DNA from: Pseudogymnoascus destructans
Lineage: Eukaryota; Ascomycota; Leotiomycetes; Thelebolales; Thelebolaceae
Assembly (NCBI RefSeq): GCF_001641265.1
Contig: NW_020167523.1
Coordinates: 124,001 to 188,000, forward strand
DNA length: 64,000 bases
Direction of reading: 5' to 3'
Shown: positions 54,432 through 64,000 of the stretch, piece after piece
How the letters are laid out: each line of letters begins with the position of its first letter
Position numbering within the stretch: position 1 is the first letter of the stretch
Program-made: the position numbers and the translations under genes
Notes under the pieces: generated by a model
The model's input: only the letters and a program-made list of their open reading frames with translations
What the model was told of the DNA's origin: nothing
Databases searched by the model: none

Positions 54432-55650
54432 TAGCCGCGGAGGATCACCTAGCTCAAAATAGAGCCTTCTTCTGGTTATAGAACAACTTTGTGTCCTAGG
54501 CTCATAATCTGTTAAACACATATTGGAGTTTGACGACTTGATTGAAAAACTATGGGGGCGAAGCCCCTATATATACACAGTTGGTATACAGGCTACGCAT
54601 GTGCAGCGTACTACTAGTAACGCAGTTCTAACAAGATGTGATTGGGCTATGTGAAACAAAAATCTGTATTCGAGCAGTTGTCAATGTTGTATCTGTCTGT
54701 TTGTGTCATTTGTACCTGAATCACTTGCCCCTTGACAGTATTGTCTATATAATCTAAGAGGCTGGCCCGTTACATTTTTACAGAAGTAATATCTACAAAA
54801 TAGAAAAATAGAAAAAATAATCTATTAAATGTCTTAAAATCTTCCTTATATTTAGTTAAATTAACATGCTACATGCGATGAATGAGCCCAACTGGATGTT
54901 AGATGGGAAAGGCTGAGCCCATATAAGTCTTGGTTGATGCGCATTTTCACCAAGAGCTAAATAGGTGCAGCCGTGCCATCCTAGTCCTCATGGCTACCAC
55001 GCTGGGTGCATGACGTCGGTGGATTAAAAATTGATTGCTCCGTATTACTAATATACAATAGCCATATGGAGCCATATTAAACAAGCAATTAATTAAATTA
55101 AAGCCCGCAGATGGTTGGCTCTAAGATCTACCATTTTCTCACCCAAGCTGCATGGATGATTGTGGATGATTGTGGATGATTGTGGATGATTGTGGATGAT
55201 TTGTGGATGATTTTGGTGATTTTGGTGATTTTGGTATCCAATGAAATGCCGCAGACGTCGGTAGTCATTATAAAAGTGCGCAAGAACGAACTTCCTCCCG
55301 TAAAACTTGCTCAATACCTCTCTTACCCCAAACCACTATCCCTTGAAATACAGTATTAACCCTAGAGATTAACCTTGATACTAGAATAATGGTGCCGGTT
55401 TCCGTTTCTTTTTGGGACGACAGTGCTTGTCGATACAGATAAAGTATGGGTATGCCCGACATCTACCAACTTGGTGGAGGGTCCATTCGAGCTGGTGATA
55501 ATCTGTATGTAAAAGGACCGACAAGGAGCTGGCACCCTCATGTATATTGGAAGTTAAAAGAGCGTTAACTACCGCTCTGGAAGCACTTCGAGGAGATTGC
55601 GCATACTTCATTTATCTTCTTTGGCCGAACTACGAACAAACTCGCCCGCC
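54432..55650. other. Gene-free stretch with a 10-bp tandem repeat
   Basis: AT-rich sequence with no coding potential that I can support. About five copies of TGTGGATGAT lie at 55150-55205, followed by three copies of TTTTGGTGA. Three GATA-type motifs lie near the right end. Confidence 0.5.
55437..55617. promoter_or_regulatory. GATA-type motifs upstream of the metalloreductase
   Basis: AGATAA at 55437-55442, TGATAA at 55496-55501 and TTATCT (AGATAA on the minus strand) at 55612-55617 lie within 215 bp of the start codon. Fungal iron regulators of the SreA/Fep1 type bind extended GATA sites. These are only core matches and could be chance. Confidence 0.25.
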
Positions 55651-58196
55651 ATGCGTGTCGCCATTGCCTTCTTTGTCCTGTCTCTGTCCGGCATCATCCA
55701 GAATGGATGTGCAGTAGAGAGTGGTATCATGGGCTTCGGCCTGTCCTTGTATCAGGACCTCTGCTGCCAGACATGTCACGACTCTCTTTCCGCCCTTTAT
55801 CTGAATTGCACCACATTCCCCGAAGACGGTAACATGGACATGAACATGCCAATGGATATGGGTATGGATACGTCCATGGACATGATGCCGATGACTAGCG
55901 ATGAGTGCTACACTTCCAACATCCCTTGGCTCCAGACGATGGCATACTGCATCCAACAGAACTGCAATGCGGACGAGTATAGTGCCGACAAACAGGCCAA
56001 ATGCTTCAGTACTCAAGCATGTGCGGGTGCATCAGAGCCAACTTTTCAGGACAGTTTGCCTGCCAAGGCTCCGACAGTCGAGCTCTCAGAGGATGCAATG
56101 TGGCTCAATATCACGAGCTTGGTCAATAAGAACACCTACAGCTCCATACACGGTACTCTGAAGGAATTTACAAGACAGGAATATATGCACACGAGATATT
56201 CGTACGTTCTTTCCCTCTGTGTTTGTTAACTTCTACATATTATCCAGGCGTGAGGCTCACAGATTTTTTTCAGGGTGATACTCTTATTCATAGTCCTTGG
56301 CATCTGCATTGGCGGCGGCATTCTGGCGCAGACCACAAGCGCACCCCTCGGATTTCAGACAAAGCTACATGCCTCCACTCTCTGGACCAAGCTCCAGCAG
56401 GACATCTTCCTGCCAGCTCTATTTGGGTCACGGCGGCTCGAACCTCTCCCCGGGAATGTAGGCTACGTGCCAAGCCGGACGCTCAGCATATTCATCACCA
56501 TCTTCGTCATCCTGAACATAGTCCTCTCGTCCGTTTCTTACCGCACCTCCCAGCCGAATACCTGGTTCAAATCCGGTCAATTCGAACTATGTGAGTACGT
56601 CGGGAATCGCACGGGCACTCTGAGCCTGGTCAACATGTGCATTTCCATCTTGTTCGCGGGCCGAAATAACCTTTTAATTGTATTGACTGGATGGAATCAG
56701 ACGGCTTTCCTGACCTTGCATCGCTGGACGGCGAGGGTGGCTGCACTACAGGCGGTTGTCCATTCAATTGCGTATACGCTGGCATATTTCGAGCCGGGCT
56801 ATGGTGGAGCGGCACAGTATGCTGTTGAAGCAGCTATGCCTTTCTATGTATGTTGCTCAACCTCTGCTACGTTATAGTTCCTTTGGTCGACGATTTGTGT
56901 ACCATGGAGATTACTGACACCTTTCAGTGGTGGGGAATTATCGCAACAATAGCTCTTTGTCTCGCAGCAGGCTTTGCAATCCTCCCGATCCGCATCAGAT
57001 CCTACGAATTATTTCTCATAACTCACATTATCTTTGTCATTATCGCTCTGGTTGGATGCTGGTACCATCTCATCCCCCACTTCGGATATGTCTTTGGCTA
57101 TCAAACATGGCTTTACATCGCCTTTGCCTTCTGGGCTGCGGACCGATTCGCTAGACTTGCTCGCGTGGCCTACTACAATCGTCTCAGTGGTTCAACGGCG
57201 ATCATCGAAGCAATTCCCGACTGCGATATCATGCAAGTCACTGTCTTCCCACGTGCTGCTTGGGACATTGGTCCTGGACAGCACAGCTTCCTGTACGTGG
57301 CTGGACTGGGTAAGTTCTGGGAAAGTCATCCATTCAGTATTGCGGGTTGGAAGGGACAGTCATCACCCACTACAGCTTCGACTTCGAATCCCCTTTCTTC
57401 CCCAATCGCTCGTTCTGACAGCGCCACGAGAGAAGAAGAGGCGAAAGATTCGGGCGTTATATCATTAGGTTCGCAACCAAACTCGACGACAACACTCACG
57501 GAAACTCAGGACCAGGGCAAGGCATACATCCGATTCCTCATTCGTGCACATTCCGGAATGACTTCCACACTGCAGCGCCGCCTATTATCTTCGCCATCTC
57601 GCGCTAGCCTGGCAACATCAGTCTATACCGAGGGACCCTATGCTGGCCACAAAGCAACCCTCCAGCCACTCTTCATCGCCGACACAGTTCTCTGTATCGT
57701 CGGCGGTATCGGTATCACAAACATCCTTGGCTTCGTCCAAGAATACTCAAGCGCGAACCTCCGAGGAAGTGAGGGGTCGGCAAAGAGCCAGAGGATTATG
57801 AAGAAAGCAAAGCGCTTTATCCTCGCCTGGTCTGCGAGGGAAATGGCTCTCATCGAACACGTGAAGCATAACTTCCTCCTCCCAAAAGACGAGGTTGACG
57901 GTATCGAGTATTCATTCTGGTGCACGGGTTCCTCTTATACTGCGGAGCCAAAAGTGGACGATGTTCATGAGGAGCGCCAGAAAGACGAAGGCGCAGCTCA
58001 GCCAACACCGGCGGCTATAACAGCGGGGAGGATGGATATCAGGAGTGTGATGAGATCCCATGTGGAAACGGGTCAACAGATGACTGTGGTGGTGTGTGGT
58101 CCTGGTAATATGGCGGATGAAGCTACGAGGCAGGTTATAGATTGCGTGAAGGACGGATTTAAGGTGAACTTAGTTGAAGAGTCTTATACCCGGTAG
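55651..58196 (+). CDS. Ferric/cupric reductase with Met-rich ectodomain
   Basis: Exons 55651-56201, 56274-56847 and 56928-58196 give 797 residues. A signal peptide (about 1-20) precedes a cysteine-rich ectodomain (YQDLCCQTCHDSLSALYLNC...CIQQNC...CFSTQAC). Ten methionines between residues 62 and 81, mostly as MD or MP steps, form a Mets-like stretch. A Ferric_reduct membrane domain with paired haem histidines follows (HRWTARVAALQAVVH; THIIFVIIALVGCWYH), then an FAD domain (PGQHSFLYV...SHPFSIAGW) and an NAD(P)H domain (CIVGGIGITNILGF, VVCGPGNMADEATRQV). It reduces extracellular Fe(III) or Cu(II) for uptake at the plasma membrane. The splice choice at 56273 rather than 56246 is forced by a stop in the latter. 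Confidence 0.9.
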
Positions 58197-59032
58197 TTTC
58201 TGTCGTTTGTTGCACCAATGTTTTTGTCGCTTTAGCTACAATTATCTCATCCTTTTGCTGGAGACTATTTTCGATGCGAGCAATATTTGTGGTCTATCTG
58301 TCATGGTCGGCACGTCGTGCATGATTCGAAAGGGAACGAGGCATATCGAGCACATTACTCGTACTTTGGGTCAATAATTGTTAAACGTGCAATGATCGTC
58401 TGCCCCCTTGTAGAAGTATAGTCCAATAAAAACCCGAGTAATGAATGTTATGCTGCTTTACCATTCGTACGTACGTGACGCGTTATATTACAGCAAGAGC
58501 CTACACGAGATGAACGTCTTCGGATTTATACTTTAATAATGACGCGAAATGGTCAACGTACGAAGCTGTTATTGATGCCAATGGGTGGCATACAAAATAT
58601 TAATGTAGATTATTATTTTTGTTATTATTATATAACGTATTTCACATGCGAGTGGCCCACCCGAGCGAGTGGCCCAGCTCATTTTACACAGCTCATTTTA
58701 CACCTAAAATGAGCTGGGCCACTCGCTCGGGTGGGCCAGTGGAACTACGTACATGGGTCTCCTGTTAACAATTATTGACCCAAAGTACAAATAACCTACC
58801 CCCCACTTAAATACTTTGGAGCCCAACCAGGTTACATCCAACCATATTTTTGGTCAACACGCATAAACCCAGCCATTAATTGAGCTGTTTATCTTTTTTT
58901 GACTGTGAAATAGCTAACTTATATTCTTCGCTGCCCGGACTTTTAGTAGTCGAATCAAGCTGGACTGTCGTTGTCCAGATCTAGGGGCGTGAAGTCTGAT
59001 GTGCCGCCTCCACTTGACTCAAAGAAGTCGTC
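58197..59032. other. Intergenic between reductase and MFS gene
   Basis: AT-rich. It holds a strong hairpin at 58653-58738 and otherwise no recognised feature. Confidence 0.5.
58653..58738. repeat. Hairpin with perfect 34-bp arms
   Basis: Arms at 58653-58686 and 58705-58738 begin TGGCCCACCCGAGCGAG and are exact reverse complements around an 18-base loop. Within each arm GAGTGGCCCA partly repeats. It may be a tiny foldback element; no target duplication is obvious. Confidence 0.9.
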
Positions 59033-60726
59033 ATGGGAGTCCACGCCTGCCATCTTTCAGCAGGGAGATCAGAGAAAGGGCAAGTTGAAGGAGGTTCCAA
59101 CTCGTACGTTGATGAGAACAATCAAGGGAACGAAAATGATGGCGTAAATTCATCATCATCCTCAAATTCGAAAAATGAGAGCGACGTGCCAGTTGAGCTG
59201 CACTCTGAGTTCATCGTATGGTGGGATGGGCCAGACGATCCAGATAATCCCATGAATTGGTCGTCAACCCGGAAATGGGTCAATATCTGTGTTATTTCTG
59301 TGATTAGTTTCATAGTGTGAGTGCAATACGTGCCAGCTGATAAGTCAGTATACTTGAGCAATAACTAACCCCCAACAGTCCGCTTGTCTCCTCCATGATG
59401 GCACCAGGCGTCCAGCTCGTAATGGAAGACTTCAACACCAGTTCTCCCACATTCGCAACATTCGTCGTGTCTATCTTCGTCCTCGGCTTCGCATGCGGGC
59501 CACTCATCCTCGCCCCCCTGAGCGAGCTGTACGGCCGCGTGATCATCTACAATACCACTAATTTGCTCTTCCTCGCCTTCACCATTCTCTGCGCCGTTTC
59601 ACAAAACCCATCTATGCTCCTGGCATTCCGTTTTTTATCAGGGTTTGCGGGTGTGGCTACCATCACGATTGGGTCGGGGACTATTGCGGATATCATGCCG
59701 AGAGAAAAGAGGGGGAAAGCTGTATCGATTTGGTCTGTGGGACCGATTCTGGGACCGATGGTTGGGCCCATTATTGGGGGGAATGTGGCCGAGGTTGCTG
59801 GTTGGCGATGGATGTTTTGGGCTATTTCTATTCTTGTGAGTTTACAGCAGACCTGAGTAACTGAACGGGCACTGTTTACTGACCATTACTAGATTGCTGT
59901 AATAACCCTTGTCGCATTCCTCGTCCTCAAAGAAACCTACCCTGTGGTATTACTCGAGAGAAAAGCATTCAAACTCCGAAAAGCCACTGGAAACTCAAAC
60001 CACAAATCCAAGCTCGCCTCCGACCTCACCCCCAAGAAACTCTTCAAACACAGCATCATCCGCCCCCTAAAAATGCTCATCCTCTGTCCCATCGTCACAG
60101 TAATGTGCATCTATGTCGCCATCCTCTACGGCATCCTCTACCTCCTATTCGCGACCTACTCCTTTGTCTTCCGCCAAGTCTACGACTTCACAACTGCATC
60201 AACCGGCCTCGTCTTCCTCGCCGGTGGGCTTGGCACCTTGGTGGGCCTCTTCTATGTCGGATACTTCAGCGACAGAACTCTCGTCAAGCGGGCAGCCTCT
60301 GGAAAGATAATCACCCCTGAAGACCGCCTCCCCTTCATCATCACAATCCCAGGCTCCCTCACCTTCCCCATCGGCCTATTCATTTACGGTTGGACGGCAC
60401 AGGAACACGTCCACTGGATCATCCCACAGATTGGAACTGCAATCACAGGGTTCGGATCTATCTTAGTCTTTGTAGGCATCCAGACGTACCTCGTTGATGC
60501 ATTCGAAGAGTACGCCGCTAGTGTGATTGGTGCAAATGCCGTGCTGAGAGGGACCGCGGGCGCGCTGATTCCACTTGCAGGGCTACGTATGTATGATGGC
60601 CTTGGATGGGGGTGGGGGAATAGTTTACTTGCATTTGTGGCACTGGCGTTTGCGCCGATGCCGTGGGTGTTTGGGGTGTATGGGGCGAGAATAAGGGGTT
60701 GGAAGGGGAGTAAGGTTAAATTATGA
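59033..60726 (+). CDS. MFS transporter, drug:H+ antiporter-1 type
   Basis: Exons 59033-59316, 59379-59835 and 59893-60726 give 524 residues. A hydrophilic N-terminus with WWDGPDDPDNPMNWSSTRKW precedes about 12 membrane segments. The DHA1 signature is clear: GFACGPLILAPLSELYGR and the antiporter motif C-like GPILGPMVGPIIGGNVAEVAGWRW. A central loop (KAFKLRKATGNSNHKSKLASD) follows segment 6. Such carriers export small molecules, including secondary metabolites, across the plasma membrane. It ends 61 bp before the converging gene at 60788. The substrate is unknown. Confidence 0.88.
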
Positions 60727-60787
60727 TGTTAGGTTTATATTTGGGAAATGTTGAAAATGAAGTTTTTTAAGTATTTGTTATTGTTTT

Positions 60788-61861
60788 TTATTGCGTTTGA
60801 GGAACGCCAAATCGCTCGATAAGCTCGCTGCGTGAAAGATGTTCCAAATTCAACTTCTCCAAATTCCTCCCCGTCTTCATGTAATCCGCGCCCGACGCCA
60901 TTTCTGCAAGTGTGATGACCGCTTTAATAGGCGACGCATCAATTCCCAACTTCTCCGCCAGACCACACCAGAAAACCAATAGATCCGGTACATCCTCTGA
61001 AATATTTCGATTATCCATAGTAGGCGGAGCCTTTAACTTATTATGCGGGGGTGAGTTTTGTGCCAGGTCCACTAGGTCGGTGAAAGTCTGGTTGTAGCAC
61101 TTATTCGACGTCTGCGTTACCCCGTCCAGCTTGAACCCAAACGCTTCTCCAATCTCGAGCCGCACCCTGTCAACTGCAAGCATTGCGTTGGCCACCGAGC
61201 GTGTCAGCCCGTCGTGGTATAGTAGGAACTCTCCAGATGTGCTCTCAATACGACCAGCGTTCATCAGCATCATCAGTGGGTGGAATACCCCGTTGATATT
61301 CGATAAGCAGACTTCAATAACGTTGTGGCACCATTTTAGCTCCATAGGAAATATTCGCTGGATTTCGGCAGTGAAGGAAGGGCTGGAGGATGTTTGCAAT
61401 GCGGCGATGAGGAAGAGGTTTTTCTTGCCCATGACGGCCAACTCTCCTTCTTTCATCCGGCATGAGTATGGTGACAGGTTTGTTTCGAGGATTGATCCGA
61501 CCTTGATCTCAGCATCGGCGACCAGCGAGAATAAATTCCCTGGGACAGCAATAACAGTGTGCTGTTGTAGATCGAACTGCTTAAACTCCCGCAATACAGT
61601 CTCCTGCCCTGTTGACGGAACTGTAAGGATGATGGTTTTTGAGAACTCAATGACCTCGGCCATGTCGTAGGTGACGCGCAAAGCAGTAGAGCCTTCGATT
61701 TTTCCAGTAGCTCGAAGACAACCGTTTTGGACGACATAATTGGCGTGTCGTACATGCGTGGGGTGTGAATATACCAATACGTTTGTCCCGCGAGAGTCGA
61801 GGTCGGCAGCGAGTGCGAATCCAGCGGGGCCAGCGCCGACAATGGAGACCCTCAACTGCAT
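60788..61861 (-). CDS. Octopine/opine dehydrogenase family enzyme
   Basis: A single exon of 357 residues. The N-terminal Rossmann fold starts VSIVGAGPAGFALAADL (GxGxxG). The C-terminal NAD/NADP octopine/nopaline dehydrogenase domain carries CLSNINGVFHPLMMLMNAGRIE, whose His-Pro matches the family's catalytic histidine region. Members condense an amino acid with a 2-oxo acid and reduce the imine; in bacteria one branch makes opine metallophores such as staphylopine. The substrate here cannot be read from sequence. Ketopantoate reductase-like enzymes are an alternative, but the middle motif favours the opine family. Confidence 0.8.
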   Translation of the reverse strand: MQLRVSIVGAGPAGFALAADLDSRGTNVLVYSHPTHVRHANYVVQNGCLRATGKIEGSTALRVTYDMAEVIEFSKTIILTVPSTGQETVLREFKQFDLQQHTVIAVPGNLFSLVADAEIKVGSILETNLSPYSCRMKEGELAVMGKKNLFLIAALQTSSSPSFTAEIQRIFPMELKWCHNVIEVCLSNINGVFHPLMMLMNAGRIESTSGEFLLYHDGLTRSVANAMLAVDRVRLEIGEAFGFKLDGVTQTSNKCYNQTFTDLVDLAQNSPPHNKLKAPPTMDNRNISEDVPDLLVFWCGLAEKLGIDASPIKAVITLAEMASGADYMKTGRNLEKLNLEHLSRSELIERFGVPQTQ

Positions 61862-62529
61862 GCTTGATGAGTTTGTTGATGTGATGCTAGAGTGTGTGTG
61901 TGAGATAGGTTTGTATGATTTTTATTTTGACGTTTTTATCCTTTAAACAGGGGTGATTCCGTCTATAAATGAGAATGGGCGATTCACTTCCGAGGGAACG
62001 ATATGTGAGCAAAGACGTGATATGATGTTCAACTCGTCTACGGCTACCCATTCTAACTTTAGTTTATGTGATAATTTTCGGAGTGATTCTGTTGATCAAT
62101 CTATGTTGGCAGAGCACTTATGCGCTAGGAACTGGGCATAGGCTGCGGGCTTGAGCATGTTTGCTCCATTTACATGGGGCTTTTCGCGATGATCACCTGC
62201 AGAAGAGCGAATGCGACAATCCTGGAGGGTTTCTCGGCATTTGATCTAGCTAGCAAGGTAACTGCTACCCTGGTATTTTCTCTTGATCTGGCGATAATTG
62301 ACGGTTCGGGGCAAGGGAACGGGAGCATGTTTGAGAGTTCTGGATTAGCTGCATAACGCCACATAGCGTGAGAAGAGCAGGTTATAGAATTGTATTGCAC
62401 GTGGTGTAGTTGCTTGGCCAAGGTTTTTTTAAAGGACAATATCACTACTTCTGGCGGTTGAAAGAGAAACCCGGGGTGCAGTTGATTCCTTTCTAGAAAT
62501 CCGATAACCTGCTTAGAAGTGAGTGAATC
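61862..62529. other. Intergenic between methyltransferase and opine dehydrogenase
   Basis: The 668 bp contain no gene that I can support. They include the 5' flank of the dehydrogenase gene. Confidence 0.5.
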
Positions 62530-63309
62530 TCAACTCTTCGTGGCCACCGTGACCAACAACTCCATATCCATCTTAATCCCCTCCTCTGTAGTAATCTTCG
62601 CCCATTCCAGCATCATCTCCTCCCTGGCCTGCGGCCTCAAGTCCAGCGGAATCCCCCCATACGTCTTCCCCGACGAACTCGTATCCAGCCACTCAACCAT
62701 AGCCGCCCCATCCTTCGCCTCCTTGACAATAGTGTTCACCACTATCTCCCGCTTCTCCAACCCCGCCTCATTAAGCAGACTCTCAATCTCGCTCCTCTTC
62801 AGGAACTTCGGCCCGCTCGTCAGGGGATACTTGGAGTACGGCTCCCGCGAGAGCACATCCGCCTTGATCTTCTCATGCGCTGCCTCGAAATCCCCCGACC
62901 CCCCGGAAATCCCAACACGTCCCCCAGACTTCAGCACACGCGCGAACTCTTTCATTGCCGTCGCCTGGTCCTCCACCCAGTGGAACGTAGAGTTCACAAA
63001 CACCACATCGATGCTGTCTGACTCGAAACGTGAGAGGTCCTCGGCGCGGCCGACGTGGAACGAGAGATTTGACGTGGCGATCTCGTTGGCAAGGGCAATA
63101 CGCTCTTTACTTGGGTCGATACCTACTACGCTGCCGCTGGGGCCGACGATGTTGGAAATGTGGGCGGTGATGTCGCCGGGGCCACAGCCGACGTCGAGGA
63201 CGTGGTTGCCGGTGGTGATGTTGAGTCGTTCGAGGAGGAATTTACCGGCGTCGTATTGGGTGCCGTTGAGGGCTGTATAGCCTTTTGCTAATTCTTCGGT
63301 ATCGACCAT
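62530..63309 (-). CDS. Class I SAM-dependent methyltransferase
   Basis: 259 residues from MVDTEELAKGY; an upstream ATG at 63387 would add 26 poorly conserved residues. Motif I is HVLDVGCGPGDIT, followed by the acidic loop VVGIDPSKERI and the post-motif AEDLSRFESDSIDVVFVNSTFHWV, then the strand-5 region VLKSGGRVGISGG. It is of the UbiE/COQ5-like Methyltransf_11 group, which acts on many small molecules. It lies on the same strand as and upstream of the dehydrogenase gene. The substrate is unknown. No nicotianamine-synthase signature is visible. Confidence 0.85.
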   Translation of the reverse strand: MVDTEELAKGYTALNGTQYDAGKFLLERLNITTGNHVLDVGCGPGDITAHISNIVGPSGSVVGIDPSKERIALANEIATSNLSFHVGRAEDLSRFESDSIDVVFVNSTFHWVEDQATAMKEFARVLKSGGRVGISGGSGDFEAAHEKIKADVLSREPYSKYPLTSGPKFLKRSEIESLLNEAGLEKREIVVNTIVKEAKDGAAMVEWLDTSSSGKTYGGIPLDLRPQAREEMMLEWAKITTEEGIKMDMELLVTVATKS

Positions 63310-64000
63310 GGCTGTATTGGTATGATGTGTTGGTATGATGTGTGAGGTTATCTTTGATATTGTGGTCTCTTGATAGAAACTGAGCAAATCCGCAGGCCTC
63401 CAGTCTTATTATACTTCTACCATGGATATTATTCCCCATCTGTACAGTGAAAGTGCATCGATGGTGAATTAAAGAATGGTGCCCCTGTCACTATTCCAAT
63501 ATTAAGGACACCCCCATGCCCCAGTACCTCCAGGCCCTGGAGTACCCTAATTGTGCTCAAAGTCGCGCGCACATGTGCGAGGTACTTTGAGCAGATTGGT
63601 TGATTATTCGCAATTCCCATCACAGCTCGGATAAACAAGCTCTGATCGCCTATGCCAAGCACGAATAATAACTTCAACTGGGACGGGACAAATACAGTAT
63701 ATACAATGTAACCTCGGGATAATGTTCATAACACCTCCAAATCCACCGTCCAACTACCTTGGTTGTTAGGGTCAACCTTGGGCATATTCCGACGATCATT
63801 TCCAGCCAACAAGCTCTACCGAGTAGATATCGAGCATGTCTATTCCCAGGTATATCCTCGTCGATCTTATTTGTAGCGCGAAGGTTACAGAGCACGTATC
63901 TTGTATGTACTCTGCAACTTCTAATGAAGATCAGCCAGTATAACTACCAAGGTGCTCTATATAGACTCATACCTTGGTAGGTATATGCTTACTCGTACTT
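63310..64000. other. Right edge, no gene recognised
   Basis: Contains the 5' flank of the methyltransferase gene and AT-rich sequence with short palindromes (for example around GTACCTCCAGGCCCTGGAGTAC near 63518-63545). No coding region is supported. Confidence 0.5.

Noticed and set aside
54432..54470. rDNA-like GCGGAGGATCAC next to the palindrome
   Set aside because: Only a dozen bases resemble the end of 18S rRNA and the neighbouring sequence does not match.
62530..63309. Methyltransferase as a nicotianamine synthase
   Set aside because: The sequence fits the general UbiE-like methyltransferase group and shows no nicotianamine synthase motif. The metallophore idea therefore rests on gene context only.

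Overview
The window is genomic DNA of a filamentous ascomycete (Pezizomycotina). The evidence is spliceosomal introns of about 44-150 nt with GTRNGT donors and CTRAY-type branch points, conserved fungal genes (MSP1, Csm1/Pcs1, MCD4, cystathionine beta-lyase, a Zn2Cys6 regulator, a metalloreductase), and the transposon families typical of these genomes. The species cannot be named from the sequence.

Region 1 (1-16.2 kb) is a transposon nest. A Fot1/pogo-type DNA transposon (451-2310, TA duplication) lies beside a Ty1/copia element (2444-16190, target duplication GGAAC). The copia element has very short LTRs and a primer site matching the anticodon arm of initiator tRNA-Met. Its gag gene was split by a complete 7.7-kb Ty3/gypsy chromovirus (3375-11056, two 311-bp LTRs that look identical by eye, duplication AGAGA). 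Its RNase H region was split by a 475-bp solo LTR (14730-15204, duplication ACAGG). Two observations stand out here. The gypsy element appears to carry an antisense four-exon accessory gene with a cysteine cluster. The copia element is studded with the palindrome CGTACG at a spacing of about 130 bp.

Region 2 (16.2-30 kb) holds an RBR-type ubiquitin ligase gene, a long gene-poor stretch, a broken gypsy gag with duplicated and inverted gag pieces, a broken hAT transposase carrying a solo LTR, and a second Fot1-like element with 72-bp inverted repeats.

Region 3 (30-46 kb) is the conserved core: cystathionine beta-lyase, MSP1, a Csm1/Pcs1-like kinetochore protein, MCD4, a 2.2-kb block of many different micro- and minisatellites, and a CTF1/Far-like Zn2Cys6 activator.

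Region 4 (46-54.4 kb) is a second transposon nest. A hAT transposase is split by a solo LTR, next to a decayed gypsy copy that is split by another solo LTR of the same family. The gypsy copy ends at a perfect 68-bp palindrome.

Region 5 (55.6-63.4 kb) is a compact four-gene group: a metalloreductase with a methionine-rich ectodomain, an MFS transporter, an opine-dehydrogenase-family enzyme and a SAM-dependent methyltransferase. The gene content recalls opine-type metallophore systems. That reading is inference and is given as a hypothesis.
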